DNA of 30,842 nt from NCBI GenBank assembly GCA_900660155.1, contig CABFPE010001167.1, positions 4,897 through 35,738 on the forward strand. The letters run 5' to 3'. A program made the position numbers and the translations under genes. The DNA comes from Hofstenia miamia (taxonomy: Eukaryota; Xenacoelomorpha; Acoela; Hofsteniidae). Every line of letters begins with the position of its first letter. Positions within the stretch are counted from its first letter, which is position 1. The notes beneath the pieces were generated by a model. The model saw nothing but the letters and a program-made list of their open reading frames with translations, was not told where the DNA came from and did not search any database. Below, in pieces: positions 1 to 9,720 of this stretch.

Positions 1-808
1 ATTGACTGAGCCTTCATTATATTTCGCCAGAATAACCATCATTCTAGTCCATCTCTAACGTCATACAAAGAAACAGCATTTCTAAAAAACATAGCAACGT
101 CATTGATAAATGATTCATTTAAATAGAACAAAAGAACTTTAAAACGTAATATTATTTCAGTAATTATTTACTTAATATTTTTTCCCGATTTTCCTTTGTT
201 TTTATATAAATCTTGGTTTAAATTACTAACTTGAAACGTGTTGTTTGGCGATTATAATATCCCCATGGAAACTAGAACATGTCGTTTTTATACAAATTTC
301 TCTAAAGAATAAATAAATAGACTATTTCAGCTAATGGTACAATCTACTTAATCCATTATTTAAATTAATTAAACAAAAGTTAGCATGATAATCATTTATT
401 GAAATATAAAATGATTTACACTTTTGAATAAATTAATATACAATCTCCATAAAATTGAACAGCGTTTTTGTTTACTGAGGGAATTTTTTCGCCTTCCCTT
501 ATAAGTTATCATGCGTTGTAAAAAAAGTTAACAAATCTCCACATGCATTGTTCACAATAATATTTTTTATGTTGTTTTCTTAAATTTACTTTTTTCAAAG
601 CGATGATAATAAACCAAGCAGATAAATTTTTTGTTTTACTGTCATTTTGCTTGAATTTATACACCTGATATTCATACAAAGTTCATTTTTTCGCAACGAT
701 TGTTTGTGATGATAGCATTTTTTTGAATAATCATTCAATAAATATATAATTCCATATCTAAATTTACCATAAACTCTCCTTTTTTGCAGTGAATGATGGA
801 CATTCTAA
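1..808. repeat. Left arm of ~0.8 kb inverted repeat
   Basis: AT-rich arm whose reverse complement lies at 1763-2567. Arm divergence (substitutions and 1-3 base indels) suggests the element is old. Short ORFs in either arm are not conserved between arms and are not considered genes. Confidence 0.8.
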
Positions 809-834
809 CTTGCAATGTCATCAAAAAATTTTTG

Positions 835-860
835 TGAGAGATTCCAAAAGGAATCTCTCA
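835..860. repeat. Perfect 11-bp hairpin inside the inverted-repeat element
   Basis: tgagagattcc, loop aaaa, then ggaatctctca. It lies just inside the left arm, in the unique centre of the element, and has no counterpart inside the right arm. It could be a transposon-internal structure; no function is claimed. Confidence 0.6.
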
Positions 861-1358
861 TCAAAAAGCGTTCATCACATTTGTTAAGATTGATTGACAG
901 GTGCTAATTGATGAGTCATAACCATGGCAGTGGTCATAACCCAATGTTAATTCATGAATAACATAATAGGGGGCGTGGTTACAGAGTGTAGTTATTTGCG
1001 TATCATATAATCAATCTATGAATAATTTTAGAATTTACATGTGTACGTGTTGGAGAATTCATTATATAAGTTAGGAGGACCTACATAATTCAACTTGTTC
1101 CAGAAAATATCTTTATTTCTGGGCATGACCTGCACTAAATTATCATTAATTATATTGAACGACTTGAATTCACGCTGCTCGATAATTTTCCAATTTTGTA
1201 TATTGGATATTAGTGAAAAACAAATTAAATCTAAGAATTTTTACAGTGAAGTGTGGCACGCATTTGAAAAATGAACTGTAACCCGTTTGTATGTGATGAA
1301 TAGCCCCAGGAAAATGAATTAAATTTTGTATAATAGCATCACATATATAATTTTCTCG

Positions 1359-1510
1359 AGTTTATAACATGGTTAAGCGATTTTATAGACAATGTTTTTC
1401 ACTATATTAACCTAAAAATTTTTTTGTTTCAAAATTTATCAAAATTTTTAGCGATCTACCTTTTAAATTCCATGCGTCTATACTTTTGTGGGTGTAAATA
1501 ATACACTTTT
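1359..1510. repeat. Copy 1 of a dispersed AT-rich repeat (core atggttaagcgatt)
   Basis: Starts with gagtttataacatggttaag and runs through ttatagacaatgttttt and tatattaacct. The same order of blocks recurs at 1691-1745 (short copy) and 2985-3140 (longer diverged copy). Confidence 0.6.
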
Positions 1511-1690
1511 CACGCTTTTTTACATTTCCGTTTTAACAAATTTATGTGTAATTGATCTTGTCTTAATCGCATGTATTGAAATTTTTCTATCTTTTAACTA
1601 ACAACTGACTGAAACTATAAATTATACACACTGGTTTTTGTTTTGTTGAGTTATTTGGATGATATTTACTGAAAATGTATTAAATTCTCC

Positions 1691-1745
1691 GAGTTTATAA
1701 CGTGGTTAAGCGATTTTATAGACAATGTTTTTTATTAATAATTTG
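1691..1745. repeat. Copy 2 of the dispersed repeat (short)
   Basis: gagtttataacgtggttaag followed by cgattttatagacaatgttt is nearly identical to 1359-1400, then diverges shortly before the right inverted arm begins. Confidence 0.6.
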
Positions 1746-1762
1746 CTAATACAGTAAAATGT

Positions 1763-2567
1763 GTTAGAATGTCCATTGTTCATTGCAAAAAAGGAGAGTT
1801 AATGGTAAATTTAGATATTGAATTATATATTTATTGAATGGTTATTCAAAAAAACGCTATCATCACAAACAATTGTTGTGAAAAAATGAACTTTGTATGA
1901 ATATTAAGTGTATAAATTCGAGCGAAATGATGGTAAAACAAGAATTTATCTGCTTGGTTTATTATCATCGCTTTAAACAAGTAAATTTAAGAAAACAACA
2001 TAAAAATATTCTTGTGAACAATGCATGTGGAAATTTGTTAAGTTTCTCACAATGCATGATAACTTATAACGGAAGATGAAAAAATTCCCCTGGTAAAAAA
2101 AAATGCTGTTCAATTTTACAGAGATTGTATCTTAATTTATTCAAAAGCGTAAATCATTTTATATTTTAACAAATGTTTATCATGCTAACTTTGTTTAATT
2201 AATTTAAATATTGGATAAAGTAGATTGTACCATTAGCTGAAATAGTCTATTTATTTATTTGTTAAAGAAATTTGTACAAAAACGAAATGTTCTAGTTTCC
2301 ATGGGGATATTATAATCGCCAAACAACATATTTCAAGTAAGTAATTTAAACAAAGATTTATGTAAAAATAAAGAGAAAATTGGGAAAAAATATTCAGTAA
2401 ATAATTAATGAAATAATATTACATTTTAAAGTTCTTTTGTTCTATTTAAATGAATCATTTATCAATGACGTTGCTATGTTTCTTAGAAAAGCTCTTTCTT
2501 TGTATGACGTTAGAGATGGACTAGAATGATGGTTATTCTGGCGAAATATAATGAAGGATCAGTCAAT
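1763..2567. repeat. Right arm of ~0.8 kb inverted repeat
   Basis: Reverse complement of 1-808. It stops at the sequence agtcaat, after which 2568 onward has no visible counterpart in the window, although anything left of base 1 is unseen. Confidence 0.8.
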
Positions 2568-3691
2568 ATCTATCAATATTTACCCCCAGATGTGAAAATG
2601 GTTCTTTGATTCCATACTGCTTCTTCAAATAGGTATGTTAATTGTTGAATTTTATTGAATAGACATTTTAAAATTGGGTCTTTATTCAACATTTGGTAGT
2701 GTGTAGCAATGTTTGGGGGAATTTATTCACCGAGCACTTATTAAGTTTTCTATTTACAATCAATAAATGGTGACATAGCATCTTTAAACGGTTTAGATTT
2801 CAAATACATCTTCGTGTGTAAGCATTGGTATGCATTTGATCCTTGAATTTTGCTTTCATCTTGTTTATACTAGTTTGTAATACTTATTAAAAATCGTATT
2901 TTTACGCAATATTCGATCTAACACTTGATGTATGGGTTGTAATATTTACGAAAAATGCTTTTAATTTCAAGTCATGGTGAAGTTAATACCATGGTTAAGC
3001 GATTATTTATAATCAGTGTTTTTCAGCATATTAACCTATAGTTTGTTAGGTTGTAATTTTCTCAAAATTCTTTTTGATCTATCTTTAAAATACTGTGTGC
3101 ATATATTTTTTAAGTATGAATAATAAAGTATTTACAGGTATTTGTATATGTATTCTAATATCTGACCTTACTCGGCACAAAACTAAGTTTAATTTAACAA
3201 TATATGATGTTGACATTGGTTTATACATCAGATTTCTCTTTTCATAGAGGATTATCAGGGGTTGTGTGGGGTTTATCAATTTGTGTTAATGCTAAACACG
3301 TGTGTACAATTAATTATCTTTATGTTCGTATTGCGCTGGAATTTTTGCAATGGAAAATATGGTGTGCTTTGAAAATGAAAATGAAGCCCTTTGCATGTTT
3401 ACGCCTTTATGCATAAACCGCGTTTAAATTGTTCGAAAAATGAATTTGATTTTAAGGTGTAGGACTATATTGTATGCGTTTGTAATGTTAGCTCGTTTTT
3501 ACATATAATCCATGTTTACTTTTTTCCAATAAACTAGCTTGCCTTTATTGTATATTACACCTCTATAATGTTAAGTTTTAACAAGGAAATTTCTTGTTTT
3601 TGTATTTGAATATTAGCAAAAGGAATTAAATACGTGGAATTTTTACATTGGAAAAAAGAACGTAATCGCATGACGTTTTAATGACTAATTA
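2568..3691. other. No gene recognised; AT-rich spacer
   Basis: Apart from the dispersed repeat at 2985-3140 I see no coding signature here. The 60-70 residue open frames are cysteine/tyrosine-rich and low in complexity, as expected for chance ORFs in AT-rich DNA. Confidence 0.5.
2985..3140. repeat. Copy 3 of the dispersed repeat (diverged)
   Basis: ccatggttaagcgatt, then cagtgtttttcagcatattaacct, then blocks matching the distal half of copy 1 (gatctaccttttaaa versus gatctatctttaaaa). It lies outside the inverted-repeat element, so the family is independent of it. Confidence 0.5.
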
Positions 3692-3805
3692 CCTCTGCCA
3701 AGGAGGTTAAGTTTTTGGTACTGTTGGTTTTTTTGTTTGTCTGTTAGCAACTTTCAGGAAAAAGTAATAGATGGATTGACCTTAAATTTTCACCATAGGT
3801 GCGTC
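3692..3805 (+). repeat. Fragment resembling a widespread metazoan interspersed repeat (cctctgccaaggaggtta motif)
   Basis: The block cctctgccaaggaggttaag, followed by ttttggtactgttggttt, a run of tttgtttgtctgttagcaa, then agatggattgaccttaaatt, resembles a repeat I have seen in many animal genomes. Its class is uncertain: a transposon-derived tail is likely. Identification is from memory of the motif and needs a repeat-library search. Confidence 0.45.
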
Positions 3806-3856
3806 TCCGCCAAGTACTTTTCTAGTTTTCCATGTGTTTCTATTGCTTGCACGGGC

Positions 3857-4090
3857 TGTTTAATTCGTTTTTGGTAAACTAATATTACATGCAAAGCCTA
3901 CATATCGCTTTATCGAAATATGCTGTTAACACACTACGTTTTTACTGATTTAATTTTCCATAATTTTCGCTTGCTTACATGACACATGTACAGTGTTTAA
4001 TTCGTTTTTTTCAGGAATCTACAATCTAACATTACATGTAAAAGGTCGCATAACATGTAAAAGACTTCATATCGTTTTATCAAAGTACAC
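3857..4090. repeat. Two diverged direct repeats (~130 bp apart)
   Basis: tgtttaattcgtttttggta... followed by acatgcaaagcctacatatcg (3859-3925) matches tgtttaattcgtttttttca... followed by acatgtaaaagacttcatatcg (3993-4090). These look like old units of the same family that continues as the tandem array at 4130-4398. Confidence 0.45.
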
Positions 4091-4129
4091 CTCACCATCG
4101 CAGACCTACATACACAACCATCAATATTA

Positions 4130-4398
4130 CTACTTTATCCGTAAAAATTTTCCGTGTTTTTGTATAAAGGAGTGAACATGTAAAGACATTTCGTTTTTCA
4201 AATACGTTGCTGTTTTCCCATTGTAAACATTTTTATGTTTTTATATAAAGGCACAAGCATGTAAAAGACATTTCGTTTTTCAAATACATTGCTGTTTTTG
4301 CATTGTAAAAATTTTTATGTTTTTTTATAAAGGCGCAAACATGTAAAAGACATTTCGTTTTTCAAATACATTGCTGTTTTTCCATTGTAAAAATTTCC
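4130..4398. repeat. Tandem array, ~82-bp unit, about 3 copies
   Basis: The junction catgtaaa(a)gacatttcg recurs at 4177, 4258 and 4340, giving periods of 81 and 82 bp. Each unit reads through tttcaaatac(a/g)ttgctgttttt, cattgtaaa and a ttttatataaagg-like segment. A partial unit precedes the first (4141-4175), and the last is cut at about 4398. Confidence 0.75.
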
Positions 4399-4489
4399 CA
4401 TACAGTTCCATTGTTTAATTTAACTATACAATCAATGCAATTTATTTGAGGTTTCTTCAAAAATGTATATACTACATACAACAGACATC

Positions 4490-5295
4490 ATTTCCGGTTT
4501 ATATACAATGTTATAATATTTCTCTTTCCATCATACCCCGTTTTTGTTTTAACGCGATTTTTTATGTGTTAATGGCTTATTTGCATATGTCCATTGATGT
4601 AATATTTCTATTTTCACCAAACGTTTTTTTTTAAATGATTTTTGTGTGTTAATGGTTAATTCGCCTTTATATCTTAATGTAATATTTTGCTTTTTATCCA
4701 AACACATTGTTGTTTTAACGCCATTTTTGTGTTAATGGCTTATTTGCCTATATACTTTGATGCAACATTTCTTTTTTCACCTAACAGGTTTTTGTTTTAA
4801 AATGATATTTATATGTTAATAGTTTATTCGCCTATATACATTGATGCAATATTTCTCTTTCCATCATACTCATTTTTGTTTTAACGCGATATTTATGTGT
4901 TAATGGCTTATTTGCCTATGTCCATTGATATAATATTTCTATTTTACCAAACATGCTTTTGTTTTAAAATGATTTTTATATGTTAATAGTTTATTTGCCT
5001 ATATATGTTATGTAATATTTCTATTTTCACCAAACACATTTTTGTTTTATGACAAGTTTTATGCATTAATTGTTTATTTGCCTTTATCTGTTGATGTAAT
5101 ATTTATTTCCATCTTATGTATTTTTGTTTTAAACATTTGTTTTAATGCGATTTTTATGTGTTAATGCCTTATTCGCCTATGTCCATTGATATAATATTTC
5201 TATTTTACCAAACACGCTTTTGTTTTAAAATGATTTTTGTGTGTTAATGGTTTATTTTCCCATATATGTTGATGTAATATCTCTTTTCACCAACT
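4490..5295. repeat. Degenerate ~84-bp tandem array with alternating A/B units
   Basis: About nine units start with tttttgtttta near 4540, 4623, 4706, 4788, 4872, 4956, 5038, 5121 and 5215, and share tgtgttaatggcttatttgcc, attgatgtaatatttct and accaaaca blocks. Units alternate between an acgcgat/ggcttat type and an aaatgat/agtttat type (A,B,A,B,A,B,odd,A,B). This implies an ancestral ~168-bp dimer. No coding capacity. Confidence 0.75.
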
Positions 5296-6960
5296 GAGCT
5301 TACATTTTTACAAATTATATAATACTTGAGTGTTATCAAATGTCACTAGATATTTTATTTTGGAATTGTTATTAGCGTTTTCATTGCTCATGGTTTAGGT
5401 CTGTGGTAACAATAGGCCTCCTGGGGAAAGTCAGCCACATTAAATAAATGGCTTAACGCATTTCTGATGGCCACCTCCTGGGTGAATGTGGAAGTGCCGT
5501 CATATTTTAGAATGAAGATGGAAACTTGAAGATTGCACAATGCTGAACTTTGTCACTCAGAGTCATTGTGGTAATGTATGCTTTTACATTAGTACACAAA
5601 TGCTAAAATTGTTGTTTTCCACCTCTTGCATATTTGTTTTGATCAATATTAATGCACTTGGAAACACGCTCTAATGCAAATAACACATCATTTTTTGTTT
5701 GAAATATTTGGGTTTTAGATCTATGAATTGTTTTCCTTAAAACATGGTGTTGCATGTTTAAACATTGTTACAGCAAACACGCCCTAAGTTAAATTTTTCA
5801 TCAAAAATATCAGTTTGCCTAAATCTTAAAAGTAAAAAATTCTTGCTTTGGTCTAAGCAAATTGTCTAAAAAATTAATTTGTTCAATTAAGTTTTGTCAA
5901 AAATATTTTGTTGCTAGATGGCGTCCAATAGAATTTCCTCATTTCCACATGGCAAATAGTAATGGGGTGTTACAAGAACTTAGGGTGTCCCAATGAGACC
6001 TCCTCATGTCCGTCTCTTACTACTGTTATCTAAAAAATCAATTGCACCTGTGGTGATGACTATATTAGATATAGTAGTAGACAACTAAGCAGAAGAATTT
6101 AAGAATACTAAACTAAGTCAACAATATCAGAACACCTAAAAAATGTGAAGTAAATTATGAAATTGACATTTTAAGATCAACCATTCTTAAAAATTTAAAA
6201 GTAATCAAAAGTATATACATAAGATCAATGCAAACAAGATGATTACATATATTGGCACAAATTACCTCTAATCAACATTTAATTTGTAATTCATATCTTT
6301 TAATGAAATAATGCATATTTAATTTTGTAAATTGATGGTACTCAAGTTGAGCAGAATATATTTCTTTTAATCTAATGTTTTTATTAATACCTCTTAAGTC
6401 TGTTTATAATTTGTTTTAAGCATTTTTTTTAATTAGATCTAACCGAGCATACAATAGTAATATTTTTATTTGTGTTAAACTTTTATATGATAGCAGAGAT
6501 TAACCAATGTCATCGACTTTGAAAAGGTGCCATAGTGGTCATAGAGGAATGTACGGACCCAGTCACTTGAATCCTTGTAATAATGGTGCTCTATAGTCAG
6601 CTTTTGTGTTATGATTGTCTTGATTTGACCAATGTAAATTTAGCATGTGATTCTGCAGGTATATCAGAGGAAAATCAGTGGCCCAAATGAAAATATTGAT
6701 GAAACCAGTGCAACTTTCTTTATTTAATTTCTTCCATCTGATATTTAAAAATTGAATAGACATGAACAGTTTTTTTTATTTAGTGGATACTGCTTGTACT
6801 ACTATGGTAGGTGGGCTTATGTGTTTTGAATGATATTTAATTATTGTAGATGACTATAATTGACAAAAAATCTCGCAAAATCTAGTGCATCATTTGGTGA
6901 TGTTCATGCCAAAATGCTTTATATATCAATTGTACTTCCTGTGATTATTGGTGACAATAT
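5296..6960. other. No gene recognised
   Basis: Mixed AT-rich sequence with slightly GC-richer islands at 5410-5520 (ggcctcctgg and ggccacctcctggg) and 5920-6010. I find no splice-bounded coding block or known repeat end. The minus-strand 66-residue frame at 6563-6763 has no recognisable motif and is not called. Confidence 0.4.
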
Positions 6961-8030
6961 AGATAAGATAAGATATTCTATATTCATTTGAATTTTTTTA
7001 CAATATTTTACTGATATTTCAAATGAATAGTGTCATTAACTACTATGTACAAAAAAATGAATAATAACAAAAATGAAATAAATAAAAAAACACTGACTAT
7101 AAATACACTGACTACAGATAGCTTACTAATTTTGATTTATTGTATAATTGTTATTATAAAATTTAAATCCTATCCATGATCTACCTGATATAAACTTTTG
7201 TTTGAGAAATAATAATTTTAATTTTTTGAATTTTTTAAGGTTGTCTATTATTTTCATTTCTTTTGGCAATATATTCTAGTTATAAATTGCAGTATAAATA
7301 AAGGATTGACTCATGATATTTTTATTAAATTTAAAACGTGAGTAGTTTTTTGATTATTTATTTTGCTTCAAACAGTCTGTCAAAAATTAGAATGATCTCG
7401 TTGTAGGGTGGAATTTTCTTTATGAATTTGAAGAAATAAATAATTATATTGTAAATAATTAACTCTTGTGGAAAAAGGATAGATTTAGAAATATATTCAT
7501 TTGTTTTAGAAGAGTTTTTATTACAAACATTTAATGCCCATTTTAGTTGAACTCAAAGCTTTTTTATCATTAGGCTGTGTACATTAGTATATAAGATATT
7601 AGCATAGTTTAAATTACTCATAACAAATGCATGAAACATTTGAATTACTGCAATTGGGGGTACCTGTTGGGAAACATGGGATATCTTTCTAATACCAATA
7701 GCCATTTTTTTTAATAATAGTATTTATTTGTGACGTGAAATTAAGATTTGAATCTATTATTATTCCTAGATATTTAAACTTATTAACAAGTATAACAGAT
7801 GAATTACTGAAATTAATTGAATAGTCAGAGATGTCAGTTTTTTTTCTAAAAGGTTGCATTATGCAAAATTCAGTTTTTTTCATATTAATATGCAATCTAT
7901 GCATGTTAAAATAGTTGCTCAATTTTATACAATTTGATTCAATAACTTTTACAGCTTTATCTAAGGATTTATTTCCACAGTAAATAGATGTATCATCAGT
8001 GTATTGTAAATTCACTCCAGAAACTATCAG
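6961..8030 (-). pseudogene. 3' remnant of a CR1/L2-like non-LTR retrotransposon (reverse transcriptase C-terminal part)
   Basis: Read on the minus strand, the longest intact piece (7689-8015, 108 codons) opens with the reverse-transcriptase catalytic motif LQYTDDTSIY (YxDD box). It continues with a LHINMKKTEF segment and FKYLGIIIDSNLNF, the spacing typical of domains 5-7 of CR1/jockey/L2-type reverse transcriptases. A frameshift near 7700 interrupts it; beyond that, remnants with stops continue to about 7380. The minus-strand 3' end is a short tatcttatcttatct tail at 6961-6975, as seen on many CR1-like elements. Endonuclease and the upstream RT domains are absent. The 5' boundary near 8030 is where an unrelated plus-strand relic begins. 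Inactive. Confidence 0.75.
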
Positions 8031-8203
8031 TACTTAAAGGAAGAACAAATTGTTGCATTTATGAAATTGATGTTCACAGAGGCATTCACAAAAACCAAAC
8101 TAGAAGAAATGTTAAAACCATGAAATCAGTTGGTGGTGGATGTAGAATGCATTACATTGAAGCTGGAAGTGAATGAGAAAATTCAGGTGAGAATGAGCAG
8201 AAG
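7743..8203. repeat. First copy of a 461-bp exact direct duplication ending at a gap
   Basis: Runs from aagatttgaatctatt to gaatgagcagaag and is repeated without visible change at 8205-8665, separated only by the N at 8204. Most likely the same physical sequence at the ends of two contigs that were not merged. Confidence 0.85.
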
Positions 8204-8204
8204 N
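8204..8204. other. Assembly gap (single N)
   Basis: Single ambiguous base flanked on both sides by the same 461-bp sequence. Confidence 0.9.
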
Positions 8205-8665
8205 AAGATTTGAATCTATTATTATTCCTAGATATTTAAACTTATTAACAAGTATAACAGATGAATTACTGAAATTAATTGAATAGTCAGAGATGTCAGT
8301 TTTTTTTCTAAAAGGTTGCATTATGCAAAATTCAGTTTTTTTCATATTAATATGCAATCTATGCATGTTAAAATAGTTGCTCAATTTTATACAATTTGAT
8401 TCAATAACTTTTACAGCTTTATCTAAGGATTTATTTCCACAGTAAATAGATGTATCATCAGTGTATTGTAAATTCACTCCAGAAACTATCAGTACTTAAA
8501 GGAAGAACAAATTGTTGCATTTATGAAATTGATGTTCACAGAGGCATTCACAAAAACCAAACTAGAAGAAATGTTAAAACCATGAAATCAGTTGGTGGTG
8601 GATGTAGAATGCATTACATTGAAGCTGGAAGTGAATGAGAAAATTCAGGTGAGAATGAGCAGAAG
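8205..8665. repeat. Second copy of the 461-bp exact duplication
   Basis: Identical by eye to 7743-8203. It carries a second copy of the reverse-transcriptase fragment (minus strand) and the start of the plus-strand relic, which then continues uninterrupted past 8665. Removing one copy and the N gives a continuous sequence. Confidence 0.85.
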
Positions 8666-9720
8666 AGGCCTAACACAAATCTGCTGGGAGACATTGAAAG
8701 AAAGTATGATGAACTACCCAGCCACAATTGGACTGGCAACAGTGCCAACAATGTCAGAAGACTACAAAGGAATAGAGCAACAAATAAAAATGAAAATCCT
8801 CATCTGTACTCCACCACAGACAGTTTCAATCCCAATGGTGCTCCCACAGTGGAGGATATGTAAGAACCTTTCTGCATGAATACAAAACTTATGTGAATAC
8901 AAAAGAAGGAGCAAAAGCAATAGTCAATAGAGATGATTATAAAAAGACAAAGGAAATATTGCTCAATAAAGAGAATAAGGAAAGTGTATATTTTGAAGGA
9001 GTGATAACTCCTTATCAACTATACACTCAAGGAAAACCAATACATGAATAATTAAAAGAAGTGTGAGATGAAATAGATAAATGAACAACAAAGGCAATTA
9101 TGCTGTTTTCAGGAGTAAACAATGTAGTCTAGCTGGACTTATGGGGTAAGAAATACCAGTTCTATGATGTCACAAAACAAGTAGAAATAGTGACAATGAT
9201 GAGATTAAATAAGAATGATCCAACAACAATAATGGAAGAAGAGGTGAGGGAGAACATAAGCTTCTTCTATAAGGATGTGGCAAGTACAAGGGGCCTCAGG
9301 AAAGTCTTTAAATTTTTCTATCCAAACACAACAATACGTGAAGAAATGGCTCATATGAGTAGAGCAGATGCACAAATGATGTTAATGATAGCTATAAAAG
9401 GCATCGATATATATAGAAAGTTCTATGAGATTTTCTCAGCAAAAATGAATGAACACAGAAAGATCACACCAATATCAGAAAATATCAAAGAGGCAAAGTT
9501 CTTATGATACCACAGTACAGTGACAACAGAAAGAGAGGCAGTACTGAAAGTAAATAAACAACCTGAATTTGCAACTATGAGCTGGAGCAATCCACAAGCA
9601 GAATTGACAATCAAAAAAGCTTATGAATTGGTCCACTGAGAACAAGATGTACTAAAAATAACACAAGCTGAGGAGGGCATGTAGCATAATCCAAAGCATA
9701 ATGCTGCTAAGAAGGGAAGA

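Larger units (their letters stand above)
1..2567. mobile_element. Long inverted-repeat (foldback-like) element, left edge possibly beyond the window
   Basis: Bases 1-808 reappear in reverse complement at 1763-2567: attgactga at the window start pairs with tcagtcaat at 2559-2567, and ggacattctaac near 798 pairs with gttagaatgtcc near 1763. Between these ends the arms match throughout with scattered substitutions and small indels. The centre (809-1762) is about 950 bp. No ORF in it looks like a transposase, so this is probably a non-autonomous element or an old foldback transposon. The true left end and any target-site duplication cannot be seen because the arm begins at base 1. A palindromic genomic duplication is the alternative. 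Confidence 0.75.
8031..9720 (+). pseudogene. Broken coding relic of unidentified family (transposon gag or endogenous viral relic possible)
   Basis: The plus strand is purine-rich with coding-like composition but is broken. One frame is open to about 8880 and another from about 8857 to 9720, with several in-frame stops near 9049-9135 and 9505-9690. The longest intact piece is 9190-9507 (105 codons), rich in K, E, M and charged helices, with MMRLNKND near its start and FYEIFSAKMNEH near its end. I cannot assign a family. Candidates are a retroelement structural protein or an endogenised RNA-virus structural gene; neither is proven. Many stops are TGA and CpG is nearly absent, which fits deamination decay. 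The first ~635 bp appear twice around the gap at 8204. Confidence 0.5.

Noticed and set aside
1897..2079. 60-codon frame in the right inverted arm
   Set aside because: The mirrored frame is not conserved in the left arm and the composition is AT-driven.
4446..4634. 62-codon frame over the start of the ~84-bp tandem array
   Set aside because: It lies mostly in degenerate tandem repeats whose other units break the frame.
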